A stretch of 64,000 nt of DNA from CAWABB01 sp963780165 (GTDB taxonomy: Bacteria > Bacteroidota > Ignavibacteria > UBA10030 > UBA6906), in contig CAWABB010000001.1 in assembly GCA_963780165.1 (NCBI GenBank), positions 62,001 through 126,000 of the forward strand, written 5' to 3'. Positions within the stretch are counted from its first letter, which is position 1. The number at the start of each line of letters is the position of its first letter. The notes under the pieces are model-generated. The model had not been told where the DNA came from and ran no database searches. It saw nothing but the letters and a program-made list of their open reading frames with translations. Below, in pieces: positions 33,841 to 41,965 of the stretch. The translations under genes and the position numbers were made by a program.

Positions 33841-35986
33841 GGCGGTCGACGCGCAGGGGAACATTCGGTACCTGCAGCCTGTGTCGTTCGCCGAATACAC
33901 CGTGCGCGACGCCAACGGGACCGTCCTGCAGGTGAGCCCTTCAGTGAGCCAGGGAGCGAACATCGAGCTTCCTGTTCCTGTTGCGCTCCGCGGTTCCCAG
34001 GGGTACAACATCGGCGATCCCATCGAGTGCTACCTGTACGACCCCAAAGACGGCAAGTGGAAAACACCCGTCCCGGGCGTGATCGGGCCCTCGTCCGCTG
34101 ACGGTCAGGCTGTCATCAAGGCGACGATCTTTCACCTTTCCTGGTACGGCGGGGCACCTACCAGAAACCAGCGTGCGTGCATTGAGGGATACGTGAAGGA
34201 CAAGGACGGGAGGCCGCTTGCCGGGGTTGATGTTGAGGCCTTTACCGGGGGTGCCGCGAGGACCGATGCGCAGGGGTTTTACCAGGTGGATGCGGCCCCG
34301 GGTACGCTCGTCCGGGTGGTCGCCACCATCGTTGAGAACGATTCAATCTTCACGGGCGAGGTATCGGTTCTCACGCTTGACAATTCCGATGTATGCGCTC
34401 AAGCCGCGGATATCAAGATCACAAAAAGGAAAAAGGCGTTCTACAATGTAACCGCCTACCTCTTCCACACCGAGGGAGAGGGCGACGACCAGGATCAGTG
34501 CTTCGTCAGCATTACCATCGACACTGATGCCGGTCCCGTGCCCTGCTCCGGCGCCGCCGTCAGCCTGGGCGTCGATGGGACACAAGTCGAAATACCGCTG
34601 TTTCTCGACGGATATTACTCGCTTGCCACCCCTGACATTGCGCCACCGTTTGGCGGAGGCGAGATGCGCACTCTTGCTCTCGACTTCGATCGCGATGGCT
34701 CGACGGATGCAGCAGGCTTGATCCAGCTCCCCGGCTCCGTCGAAATCGTCGACCCCGTTGACGGCTCGACAATGCGTGGACGGACAGCGGACGGGGATGT
34801 CGGCGTCTATCGGTCAGTCGACGATGGCGTGTCCTGGACGGGGATCAATGAGGGACTGCCAGTGCATTACACCCAGACCCTGTCGCTTGTGCGATCTGGC
34901 ATCGGTCTCTTCGCAGGAACATACTATGGCGGAGTATACCGATCCACCGACGACGGTAGGACGTGGATTAACACTAACAACGGCCTCCTCTTCCCTGAGG
35001 TTTGGGCGATTGCCGCCCTGGGGACTACTCTCTTCGTTGGAACGGCCGGGGGTGGCGCGTATGTGTCCGATAATGGCGGGACGTGGAGGTGGTCAGCCTC
35101 GGGGCTGGCAAACTGGGAGATCTGGAGTCTGACGGTCATGGGCGCTGACGTCTTTGCCGGAACTGGAGGCGGGGTATTTCGTTCTACTGATGGCGGAGAA
35201 TCCTGGACCGTGACGAATCTCGACTTTACGAACTATGTGGTCTTAAGCCTTGCTGTTATGGGCGACAACTTGTTTGCGGGGACACAGGACGCCGGAGTCC
35301 ATCTCTCCTCTGACAGAGGCGCGACCTGGCAGCGTGTCAGCTCCGGCATGGGTGATCAATCTGTCCTCGCAATGGCGGTTTCAGGCACGACACTCTTCGC
35401 GGGGACCCTAGACAACGGCGTGTACATGTCGACTGACAGCGGGTCAAGTTGGACCGCATTCAACTCCGGCCTGCCTAGGATGGTCATCATTGCACTTGCT
35501 GTGGCAGGAGAGCAAATATTTGCGGGGGCAATGGGCGGAGTCTTCTACTCAAACACGGCGGCCGACCGCTGGACGGACGCCACCGCCGGTCTGGGGCCCA
35601 GATACTTTTACGCCTTCGACGCAACGGAAACGGACCTCTTTGCCGCAACAGGCATGGGGGTGTGGCGGCGCCCGTTGTCAGAGTTTGTTACAGACGTTGA
35701 AGCGTCTCGGTCTGACCTCCCACACGAATTCTCGCTCGCCCAGAACTACCCGAATCCTTTCAACCCATCGACTTCCATCGGTTATCAGCTCCCGGACGCT
35801 GGCCATGCAAAGCTGTCCGTGTATGACCTCCTTGGTCGGGAAGTAACCGTGCTGGTGGACGAACAGAAGGCCCCGGGGTCGTACTCGGTGCGGCTTGACG
35901 CCGACGGCCTGGCAAGCGGTACATACGTCTACATGCTGCGCTCCGGCGGCCAGATGCAGTCTAGGAAGATGACACTCGTACGATAG
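33653..35986 (+). CDS. C-terminal part of the frameshifted surface protein: beta domains, YCF48-like propeller, T9SS domain
   Basis: Continuation of the gene that begins at 33301; meaningful sequence in this frame starts near 33711. It shows a beta domain (VTVSVTGLDPTTGEVRALPG), a second carboxypeptidase-regulatory-like domain (IEGYVKDKDGRPLAGVDVEA), a further beta region, and then from about base 34790 a YCF48/sortilin-like propeller with repeated GVYRSTDDGRTW-type blades. It ends in a T9SS sorting domain (QNYPNPFNPSTSI, YDLLGREV). The propeller begins abruptly after VEIVDPVDGSTM, and several stretches of it are near 50% GC against about 65% before it, which suggests a domain swap. A lipoprotein signal together with a T9SS domain on one protein is odd. 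Confidence 0.75.
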   Translation: MSVSSASGLSKPCPSRPAGTVADGGYTFSMPPGFVNARGNVTVSVTGLDPTTGEVRALPGGLEAVDAQGNIRYLQPVSFAEYTVRDANGTVLQVSPSVSQGANIELPVPVALRGSQGYNIGDPIECYLYDPKDGKWKTPVPGVIGPSSADGQAVIKATIFHLSWYGGAPTRNQRACIEGYVKDKDGRPLAGVDVEAFTGGAARTDAQGFYQVDAAPGTLVRVVATIVENDSIFTGEVSVLTLDNSDVCAQAADIKITKRKKAFYNVTAYLFHTEGEGDDQDQCFVSITIDTDAGPVPCSGAAVSLGVDGTQVEIPLFLDGYYSLATPDIAPPFGGGEMRTLALDFDRDGSTDAAGLIQLPGSVEIVDPVDGSTMRGRTADGDVGVYRSVDDGVSWTGINEGLPVHYTQTLSLVRSGIGLFAGTYYGGVYRSTDDGRTWINTNNGLLFPEVWAIAALGTTLFVGTAGGGAYVSDNGGTWRWSASGLANWEIWSLTVMGADVFAGTGGGVFRSTDGGESWTVTNLDFTNYVVLSLAVMGDNLFAGTQDAGVHLSSDRGATWQRVSSGMGDQSVLAMAVSGTTLFAGTLDNGVYMSTDSGSSWTAFNSGLPRMVIIALAVAGEQIFAGAMGGVFYSNTAADRWTDATAGLGPRYFYAFDATETDLFAATGMGVWRRPLSEFVTDVEASRSDLPHEFSLAQNYPNPFNPSTSIGYQLPDAGHAKLSVYDLLGREVTVLVDEQKAPGSYSVRLDADGLASGTYVYMLRSGGQMQSRKMTLVR

Positions 35987-36088
35987 GTGGTCTTGCGATA
36001 CCCGGTTCGGCGCTCTCCGGTCACGCCTCGATCGGTTGCGAGCGGTGGGCCAAGGACTGAACGCAGACGATACGAGCAAGACCTCGGA

Positions 36089-36571
36089 CTAGGTGCATCG
36101 ATTCCGGGTCAAGTCAAGCGCGACGAAGCCGAGGATCTCGAGGACATTGTTGAGCACCTCGGGGATCGCGTCCTTCACGCGGGGGCTCAATTCGACGGTC
36201 ATGCTCTGCAGCTGCTCGATGGACACCGTGATCAGGTACAGTCTGGGAAGCGGGCCGAGGAGCGCGGCCGATTCCAGGAGGTCGCGCAGGCCGATATCGT
36301 GCGCGCTGAGAGTCCTCGGGAAATCCGAAGCGAATTTCGGCTGCAGGAGCCGGACGGTCCCGGCGGGAGCCCCGTCCATCGTCGCGTCAATCAGAATAAT
36401 CGGATCGTAGTCCTGGAAGAGGGACAGCAGGTGAAACCCCCCCGTCCCCCCATCCAGGACTGTCACACCTGCCGGGACGCCTGCCTCCTCGAGCTTCCGA
36501 ACGGCATGGACGCCCACACCCTCGTCACCCAGAAGGTAGTTGCCGACCCCGAGGACTAACGTCTCGGACAT
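36089..36571 (-). CDS. hyaD: [NiFe] hydrogenase maturation protease
   Basis: Endopeptidase that removes the C-terminal tail of the large subunit once nickel is inserted. A 160-residue HyaD/HybD/HoxM family protein starting MSETLVLGVGNYLLGDEGVG. Nickel-sensing residues match the HybD pattern: Glu17, Asp62 (LIDATMDG) and His91 (LSAHDIGL), close to HybD positions 16, 62 and 93. The frame extends upstream to 36667, but the family start is the ATG at 36571. Last gene of the hydrogenase group, separated from the cytochrome subunit by 217 bases and a strong hairpin, so its expression may be partly uncoupled. Its presumed target is the tail after His558 of the large subunit at 37520-39241. Confidence 0.92.
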   Translation of the reverse strand: MSETLVLGVGNYLLGDEGVGVHAVRKLEEAGVPAGVTVLDGGTGGFHLLSLFQDYDPIILIDATMDGAPAGTVRLLQPKFASDFPRTLSAHDIGLRDLLESAALLGPLPRLYLITVSIEQLQSMTVELSPRVKDAIPEVLNNVLEILGFVALDLTRNRCT

Positions 36572-36743
36572 GCGCTCGCTCTTCGATGTGATGGTCCGGT
36601 CAATGTACTGTGACAACCCTCCTGAAGCAACCCGCCGGTCAGGAGATGACGCACAACAGGCTGTCATGAGAACCGTGCGCGAAGCACCTGTCGCAGTTCG
36701 GGAGGACCCGCGCCGGGCAAGCGGCCCGCCAGCCCAAGAACAG

Positions 36744-36769
36744 AGAAGGGCGGCTCTCGCCGCCCTTCT
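36744..36769 (-). terminator. Hairpin terminator or attenuator between hyaC and hyaD
   Basis: Eleven-pair stem AGAAGGGCGGC / GCCGCCCTTCT with a four-base TCTC loop, about 20 bases after the stop of the cytochrome subunit gene. The following minus-strand bases (CTGTTCTTGG) are only moderately T-rich, so it may terminate partially or mark a processing site. Confidence 0.6.
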
Positions 36770-36788
36770 GTGTCGGGACCGGTCCTCC

Positions 36789-37469
36789 TTATTTCAGGCG
36801 CTCCTCCCGCTCGATGAACTTCCACCCTCCCACCATAGAGGACGTAACGCCCCTGCCCTCCACGTAGTCGTGGTAGAAGACGAGGTACATGTGGATCATC
36901 GAGAAGACGATGAAAAACCACATCATCACGTGGTGAAGGTGACGAACGGCGAAGTCTCCGCCCAGAAGCGGAACGACCCATGCGAACAGATCCGGAAGCC
37001 ACGCATGGCTCATCGCCGAGTACATCCCGAACCCGGTCAGGCACTGTACCACAAAGGCGAGAAACGTGATGAAGTACGTCAGCCCCGCAAGGGTGTTGTG
37101 CCCGATCGACTCGAGAGGCTTCGTCTTCGCCTGCAGGATGTCAACCCGCAAGACCTCGGTCAGCTCCCTCCATTGTTCCTTCCGGAGCGGGATGAAGTTG
37201 TCCCACCGGGCATACCGGTTGCCAACGAATCCCCAGTAGATACGAAACAGGAAATTGAAGAAGAACACGAACGCCGCGACGAAGTGGATGAACCTGACCG
37301 TCCCGAACCAGTAGCCGAACGACGCCTCGGCTCCGCTCTTGAGCGCAGGCGGCGCACCGATCAGATACCCGGTGACCGCGAGTGCCAGAACAGCGAAGGC
37401 GTTGATCCAGTGGTAGAACCGGACAGGCAGCTGCCACACGTAACGACGCTCGAAGGCATGTGTGTGCAT
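36789..37469 (-). CDS. hyaC: [NiFe] hydrogenase cytochrome b subunit
   Basis: A 226-residue membrane dihaem cytochrome b that passes electrons from the hydrogenase small subunit to quinone. It begins with FERRYVWQLPVRFYHWINAF, the conserved first helix with a haem-ligand His, and has four transmembrane helices; further candidate haem-ligand histidines lie in RFIHF and LHHVMMWFFIVFSMIHMY. GGAG precedes the ATG at 37469 at normal spacing; the much longer open frame upstream is antisense shadow over the large subunit gene. It follows the large subunit by 50 bases. Its presence identifies the enzyme as a respiratory, membrane-bound uptake hydrogenase. Confidence 0.93.
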   Translation of the reverse strand: MHTHAFERRYVWQLPVRFYHWINAFAVLALAVTGYLIGAPPALKSGAEASFGYWFGTVRFIHFVAAFVFFFNFLFRIYWGFVGNRYARWDNFIPLRKEQWRELTEVLRVDILQAKTKPLESIGHNTLAGLTYFITFLAFVVQCLTGFGMYSAMSHAWLPDLFAWVVPLLGGDFAVRHLHHVMMWFFIVFSMIHMYLVFYHDYVEGRGVTSSMVGGWKFIEREERLK

Positions 37470-37519
37470 GGTGCTCTCCAGGCCGGCGCGCCGTGAAGGC
37501 GCGCCCGGCATCGTTCGTT

Positions 37520-39241
37520 CTAGAATGTGGCTACCTGATGGACGTAGCGCCCCTTTTCGTCGTACAGATGGACGGCGCAGGCAATGCACGGATCGAAGGA
37601 GTGAATCGTCCGGAGGATTTCGAGCGGCTGGTCCGGATTGTTCACCGGCGTCCCGATCAACGACGCCTCGTATGCCGACATCTGTCCCTTCGGGTCCCTG
37701 GGTGACGCATTCCAGGTGCTCGGGACGACCAGCTGGTAGTTGTCGATCTTCCGGTCCTTGATGACGATCCAGTGCGCAAGCGCTCCGCGCGGCGCCTCCG
37801 TGAACCCGACGCCTCTGGCCTCTGCCGGCCATGTCTCGGGCTCCCAGAGATCCCTGTTCGCCATGCGCGTGTCGCCGTTCTTGATGTTCGACAGGAGCTG
37901 TTGATAGAACTCCTGCGCCCACCCGGCAATCAGCTGTGTCTCGATGCCGCGCGCAGCCGTGCGGCCGAGCGTGGAGAACAACGCCGCAACCGGGACATTG
38001 AGCGCGGAGAGGACACCGTTCACAGCCTCCTGGACATCCTTCCGCCCGCTCGCGTAGGCCACGAGCAACCGGGCAAGCGGTCCGACCTCCATCGGGTTGC
38101 CTTTCCAGCGGGGCGTCTTCAGCCAGCTGTACTTCTGGTCCACATTGAGGTGCTCGTACGGAGGCTTCGGCCCCGAATATGCCAGCTTGGTCTCTCCCAC
38201 CCACGGATGCTTCCCCACCGCGTCGCCGTCGCTGTATTCGTACCATGAGTGCGAGATGAACTCCTGCACCTGCGACGCATCCTTCCCATCCACCTCATGG
38301 ACCTTGGTGAGGTCGCGGTTCAGGATCGCTCCCCGGGGGAATTTGAACCCTGAAGGATCGCCGTACCCGCGCGTCGGTAGATCGCCGTACGCCAGGTAGT
38401 TCGGAAGGCCTCCACCGATGCCACCCCAGTCCTTGTAGAAGCCCGCCACGGCGAGCAGGTCCGGGATGTACACCATTTCGATGAACTCCTTCGCATCGTT
38501 CAGCAGCTGCCCCACCATCGAGAGGCGTTCAGCGTTGATCGCGTTGGACTCATCCACATTCACCGAGCACGGCGCGCCGCCAACCAGGTAGTTCGGATGC
38601 GGGTTCTTCCCACCGAAGATCGTGTGAATCTTGACGATCTCCTTTTGCCACTCCAGCGCCTCGAGGTAGTGGGCCGTCCCGATCAGGTTTACCTCAGGGG
38701 GCAGCTTGTACCCGGCGTGGCCCCAGTACCCGTTCGCGAAGATCCCCAGCTGCCCGCTGTTGACGAACGCGGCCAGCCTCGTCTGCACGTCGGCGAAGTA
38801 TTTCGGGGAACTCTTCGGCCAGCGCGAAATGCTCTGCGCGATATCGGAAGTCTTCTGCGGATCGGCCTTCAGCGCGCTGACAACATCCACCCAGTCAAGC
38901 GCGTGGAGGTGATAGAAGTGCACCACATGGTCCTGCATGTACTGCGCGCAGAACATGAGGTTCCGGACGAGCTCGGCATTCGGAGGGATGGTGATCCCGA
39001 GCGCATCCTCGACGGATCGCACGGAGGCCAGGGCATGCACGGTCGTGCAAACTCCGCAGGCCCGCTCGGTAAACGCCCACGCGTCTCTGGGGTCGCGGCC
39101 TTTGAGTATGATCTCGAATCCGCGCACCATGGTCCCCGAGCTGTACGCATCCACGATCCGTCCGTCCTTGATCTCCGCCTCGATGCGCAGATGCCCTTCA
39201 ATCCGTGTGATGGGGTCGACAACAATGCGGCTCGGCATCAC
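37520..39241 (-). CDS. hyaB: [NiFe] hydrogenase large (catalytic) subunit, group 1
   Basis: A 573-residue catalytic subunit that oxidises hydrogen at a Ni-Fe centre. The four metal ligands are in RACGVCTTVH (Cys62, Cys65) and DPCIACAVH (Cys552, Cys555). After His558 there is a 15-residue tail (LYDEKGRYVHQVATF), the expected cleavage substrate of the protease encoded at 36089; E. coli HyaB has a tail of the same length. The N-terminus RIVVDPITRIEGHLRIE is canonical. The start overlaps the small-subunit stop by four bases (ATGA). With the cytochrome b subunit it forms a periplasm-facing uptake hydrogenase. No hyp maturation genes are in the window. Confidence 0.97.
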   Translation of the reverse strand: MMPSRIVVDPITRIEGHLRIEAEIKDGRIVDAYSSGTMVRGFEIILKGRDPRDAWAFTERACGVCTTVHALASVRSVEDALGITIPPNAELVRNLMFCAQYMQDHVVHFYHLHALDWVDVVSALKADPQKTSDIAQSISRWPKSSPKYFADVQTRLAAFVNSGQLGIFANGYWGHAGYKLPPEVNLIGTAHYLEALEWQKEIVKIHTIFGGKNPHPNYLVGGAPCSVNVDESNAINAERLSMVGQLLNDAKEFIEMVYIPDLLAVAGFYKDWGGIGGGLPNYLAYGDLPTRGYGDPSGFKFPRGAILNRDLTKVHEVDGKDASQVQEFISHSWYEYSDGDAVGKHPWVGETKLAYSGPKPPYEHLNVDQKYSWLKTPRWKGNPMEVGPLARLLVAYASGRKDVQEAVNGVLSALNVPVAALFSTLGRTAARGIETQLIAGWAQEFYQQLLSNIKNGDTRMANRDLWEPETWPAEARGVGFTEAPRGALAHWIVIKDRKIDNYQLVVPSTWNASPRDPKGQMSAYEASLIGTPVNNPDQPLEILRTIHSFDPCIACAVHLYDEKGRYVHQVATF

Positions 39242-40353
39242 GCACCTCCTTTCTTCTCATCCGACGTACTTTCTTTGATCTCTTCCCTGATCAGCTTGCG
39301 CTTTCGGATGTTGGTGGACACCGCATGAGCGGCGATCCCCGCGGCCGCGGCAACGCCGACGGCCACGCCGACTTTGTCTGCCGTCGACTCGATCCCGAAT
39401 CCGGGGAACGATGCAAGGTGCTGATAGAACGGGCCGTTGTCCCAGAACTTCGCCTCCGAGCAGCCGATGCATCCGTGACCCGACTGGATCGGGAAGCTGA
39501 CGCCGTTGTTCCACCGCGTCACACCACACGCGTTGTACGTCACAGGTCCGCGACACCCCATCTTGTAGAGGCAGTAGCCGCGCCTCGCATTCTCGTCGTC
39601 GAACGATTCCACGAACAGTCCGGCGTCGTAGTTCGGACGGCGATAGCAGGTGTCGTGGACGCGGCGGGAGTAGAACGCCTTCGGCCGGTTCAGCCCATCC
39701 AGCTGCGGCACGCGCTCGAAGGCCAGAAGATGCACGACCGTGGCGGCCATGACCTCGCCAATCGGCGGGCATCCGGGCACGTTGATGATCGGCTTCCCTG
39801 AGATGATCTTGTGGATCGGGGTGGCCTCGGTCGGGTTCGGGTGAGCCGCCTGGATACAACCGTTTGATGCACAACTGCCCCAGCAGACGATGGCCTTCGC
39901 CCCCTCTGCCGCTTCCTTCACGATGTCCAGCGCCGTCCGTCCGCCGATGCAACAATACACGCCTCCATCGGCGGTCGGCACCGACCCCTCGACCAGCATG
40001 AGGTATTCACCCTTGTGCTTGGTCATGGTCGCGTTCCGTGCAGCCTCGGCCTGATGACCCGCGGCGGCCTGGAGCGTCTCCGTGTAGTCAAGGGAGATCT
40101 TGTCCAGAATGATGTCCGCCACAATCGGGTGCGAGCTGCGGATGAACGATTCGCTGCAGCAGGTGCACTCCTGGAAATGGAACCAGAGAACTGGAAGCCG
40201 GGGCTTGGTGTCCATGGCGTGCACGAGCTTCCCGACACCGCTTGCCTCGATTCCTGCCGCCGCCGCCAGCCAGCTGCAGAACCGGAGGAAATCGCGGCGC
40301 GAGTATCCCCGCAGCCGGGCCTGCTCCCAGATGGTGAGAGGTTGACCGTCCAT
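39238..40353 (-). CDS. hyaA: [NiFe] hydrogenase small subunit with six-cysteine proximal cluster site (oxygen-tolerant type)
   Basis: A 371-residue iron-sulfur subunit. The Tat signal (SRRDFLRFC) exports the folded heterodimer. Proximal cluster site: ECTCC (Cys63, Cys65, Cys66), WGSCASNGC (Cys161, Cys166) and VPGC (Cys195). Cys65 and Cys166 correspond to the two supernumerary cysteines (19 and 120 of E. coli HyaA) that make the [4Fe-3S] cluster of oxygen-tolerant group 1d enzymes. Medial and distal cluster ligands follow (HDTCYRR, GYCLYKMGCRGP, HGCIGCSE). A C-terminal hydrophobic helix (VGVAVGVAAAAGIAA) anchors it. AGGAGG five bases before the ATG gives a firm start. Confidence 0.96.
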   Translation of the reverse strand: MDGQPLTIWEQARLRGYSRRDFLRFCSWLAAAAGIEASGVGKLVHAMDTKPRLPVLWFHFQECTCCSESFIRSSHPIVADIILDKISLDYTETLQAAAGHQAEAARNATMTKHKGEYLMLVEGSVPTADGGVYCCIGGRTALDIVKEAAEGAKAIVCWGSCASNGCIQAAHPNPTEATPIHKIISGKPIINVPGCPPIGEVMAATVVHLLAFERVPQLDGLNRPKAFYSRRVHDTCYRRPNYDAGLFVESFDDENARRGYCLYKMGCRGPVTYNACGVTRWNNGVSFPIQSGHGCIGCSEAKFWDNGPFYQHLASFPGFGIESTADKVGVAVGVAAAAGIAAHAVSTNIRKRKLIREEIKESTSDEKKGGA

Positions 40354-40466
40354 TGTGCCTCCTCAGAAAGGAATGATGGACTTACATCATGATTAGGAGC
40401 GATTCACGATTCCTGCATTGCGCGGACATCCGTGAGCAATCCACGGAAACCCGCCGCCACTGAACG

Positions 40467-40703
40467 TCAACCAGCCTCTGCCGCCGGGTGGCCGCTCGCC
40501 CGGAGCGTCCTGCAGTCCCGTATCGTCAGGTCGATGTCCAGCGATACTTTCTCACCGAGGTGAGGATCTTCGAGCAACTCCGCCGGGATTGACACATGCA
40601 GGGAACGCAGTGCAAGCGTGGCGACTGATTTGCCGCCGGAGTGGTACACTTCCACAACTTCGCCGACTACCAGGGGTAGGCGGAGGAAGACTTCTGATGG
40701 CAT
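40467..40703 (-). CDS. 78-residue protein of unknown function upstream of the hydrogenase genes
   Basis: Small beta-rich protein starting MPSEVFLRLPLVVGEVVEVY and containing IPAELLEDPHLGEKVSLDIDLTI. The outline (short strand, glycine turn, strand, acidic loop, G-E/D-x-V) is reminiscent of HypC-type small chaperones or other OB-fold proteins, but the defining N-terminal Met-Cys of HypC is missing. I do not recognise the family. It lies between the sigma-54 activator and hyaA on the same strand, 113 bases before hyaA, with a repeat/sigma-54-like element just upstream, so a role tied to the hydrogenase is plausible but unproven. Confidence 0.55.
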   Translation of the reverse strand: MPSEVFLRLPLVVGEVVEVYHSGGKSVATLALRSLHVSIPAELLEDPHLGEKVSLDIDLTIRDCRTLRASGHPAAEAG

Positions 40704-40741
40704 GGGAGCGAAGAATACCCTGGTGGTTCCCCATGTCTCAG

Positions 40742-40784
40742 GTCAAACCACATGCCAGAAAAAAGAATTGGAAACATGCCAGAA
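40742..40784 (-). promoter_or_regulatory. Direct repeats and weak sigma-54-like element before the hydrogenase locus
   Basis: On the minus strand two perfect copies of TTCTGGCATGT (40774-40784 and 40750-40760), 24 bases apart. The downstream copy leads into TGGCATGTGGTTTGAC (40742-40757), which resembles the -24/-12 consensus TGGCACG-N4-TTGCW but has GA in place of the nearly invariant -12 GC. It lies 39 bases before the 78-aa gene and directly downstream of a sigma-54 activator gene. Candidate promoter or activator-binding site, low certainty. Confidence 0.3.
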
Positions 40785-40860
40785 GCGGGAGGTTGCTGCG
40801 GAGATGTGGCGGAAAACCGTGGGGCTGCTGCCGTCTATGACGTTCCCGAAGTCCGAGAGG

Positions 40861-41853
40861 CTACCGGGGTCCGAGGTGCTCACCGGATTCGTTCAGGTTG
40901 TGCTTCTTGAGCTTGTCCCTGAACGTCGAAGGGCTCAGCTTGAGGAGTTGCGCGGCCCTGGTCCTGTTCCCCCCCGTTTCGCGAAGGGCTTTGTTGAGAA
41001 GGTTCACTTCCAGGCAGGCAATGACCTGATCGAACGTCATGTTCTCTTCGGAGAAGCAGCGGTCACATGCTTTGACGAATTGATCGATGGGCCGTTGCTC
41101 CCGAAGCTCGGGCGGGAGTTCCTCGACCGAAATCGCGTCGCCGGCAAACAGCGCGATCCGCTGGACGACGTTGCGCAATTCACGTACGTTTCCCGGCCAC
41201 GGATAGGTCACAAGCGCGTGCAACGCTTCAGGGGAGAGCGAGACCTGTCTGCCCGGGGCATACCGCCTGAGAAAGTGTTCCACGAGCAGCGGGACATCCT
41301 CTCGCCGCTCCCTGAGAGGGGGAATGAACACGGGGACGACGTTGATGCGATAGTAAAGATCAGGACGGAAGAGCCCACGCGACACAAGATCTTTGAGATC
41401 GACCTTTGTCGCGGTGATCAAACGAACGTCAATCGGGATGGATACGGATCCGCCGACGCGCATCACCTCGCGCGACTCCAGCACCCGGAGGAGCTTCGGC
41501 TGCAGTGCCGGAGGGAAATCGTCGATGTCGTCGAGGAAGATGGAGCCCGTATTCGCAAGCTCGAAGAGGCCCTTCTTGTCGCTCGAGGCGCTGGTGAACG
41601 CACCGCGTTCGTGCCCGAATAACTCGCTTTCGAGCAGATCCGGTGGGAGCGCCGACAGGCCGACCTTCACGAAAGGGGCCTGTGCGCGCGGACTGAGCCG
41701 ATGCAGATACTCGGCAAAAAGCTCCTTCCCGACTCCGGTTTCGCCGACAAGGAGCACCGAGCTATCGGACTGTGAAATCCGCCCGAGCCGGTCGAGAATG
41801 GCTCGCATCAGCCCGCTCTGCGCGATCAGCGCCAGCGTCCCTGGGTGTGTCAT
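40861..41853 (-). CDS. Sigma-54-dependent transcriptional activator lacking a sensory domain
   Basis: A 330-residue AAA+ enhancer-binding protein with Walker A GETGVGKE (37-44), a loop GAFTSA (84-89), Walker B GSIFLDDI, the sensor/Arg-finger region FRPDLYYRIN, WPGNVRELRN and a C-terminal Fis-type HTH (RAAQLLKLSPSTFRDKLKKH). Only about 12 residues precede the AAA+ domain, so there is no receiver, GAF or PAS domain, as in PspF-type activators. Two usually conserved sites differ: GAFTGA is GAFTSA and Walker B DE is DD. The ATG at 41853 is preferred; the frame to 41922 adds a Cys-rich leader overlapping the divergent promoter region. Likely controls the hydrogenase locus, by position only. Confidence 0.85.
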   Translation of the reverse strand: MTHPGTLALIAQSGLMRAILDRLGRISQSDSSVLLVGETGVGKELFAEYLHRLSPRAQAPFVKVGLSALPPDLLESELFGHERGAFTSASSDKKGLFELANTGSIFLDDIDDFPPALQPKLLRVLESREVMRVGGSVSIPIDVRLITATKVDLKDLVSRGLFRPDLYYRINVVPVFIPPLRERREDVPLLVEHFLRRYAPGRQVSLSPEALHALVTYPWPGNVRELRNVVQRIALFAGDAISVEELPPELREQRPIDQFVKACDRCFSEENMTFDQVIACLEVNLLNKALRETGGNRTRAAQLLKLSPSTFRDKLKKHNLNESGEHLGPR

Positions 41854-41930
41854 CGTGCCCCGGGTCTTGGGAGAAGAACTGTGGGTGGGAAGGATGATAC
41901 ACAAACAGCACGGGCAAGTCAACCCCGACG

Positions 41931-41959
41931 TTGCATTCCATCTCGACGCTTCCTATACT
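41931..41959 (+). promoter_or_regulatory. Sigma-70-type promoter predicting a leaderless mRNA
   Basis: TTGCAT (41931-41936), 17 bases, TATACT (41954-41959). The expected transcription start is about six to seven bases after the -10 box, which coincides with the ATG of the transporter gene at 41966. Confidence 0.45.
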
Positions 41960-41965
41960 CTCACG

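Noticed and set aside
37470..38246. Upstream extension of the hydrogenase cytochrome b frame
   Set aside because: It lies antiparallel in frame over the large subunit gene, has no domain and no start signal; the family start is at 37469.
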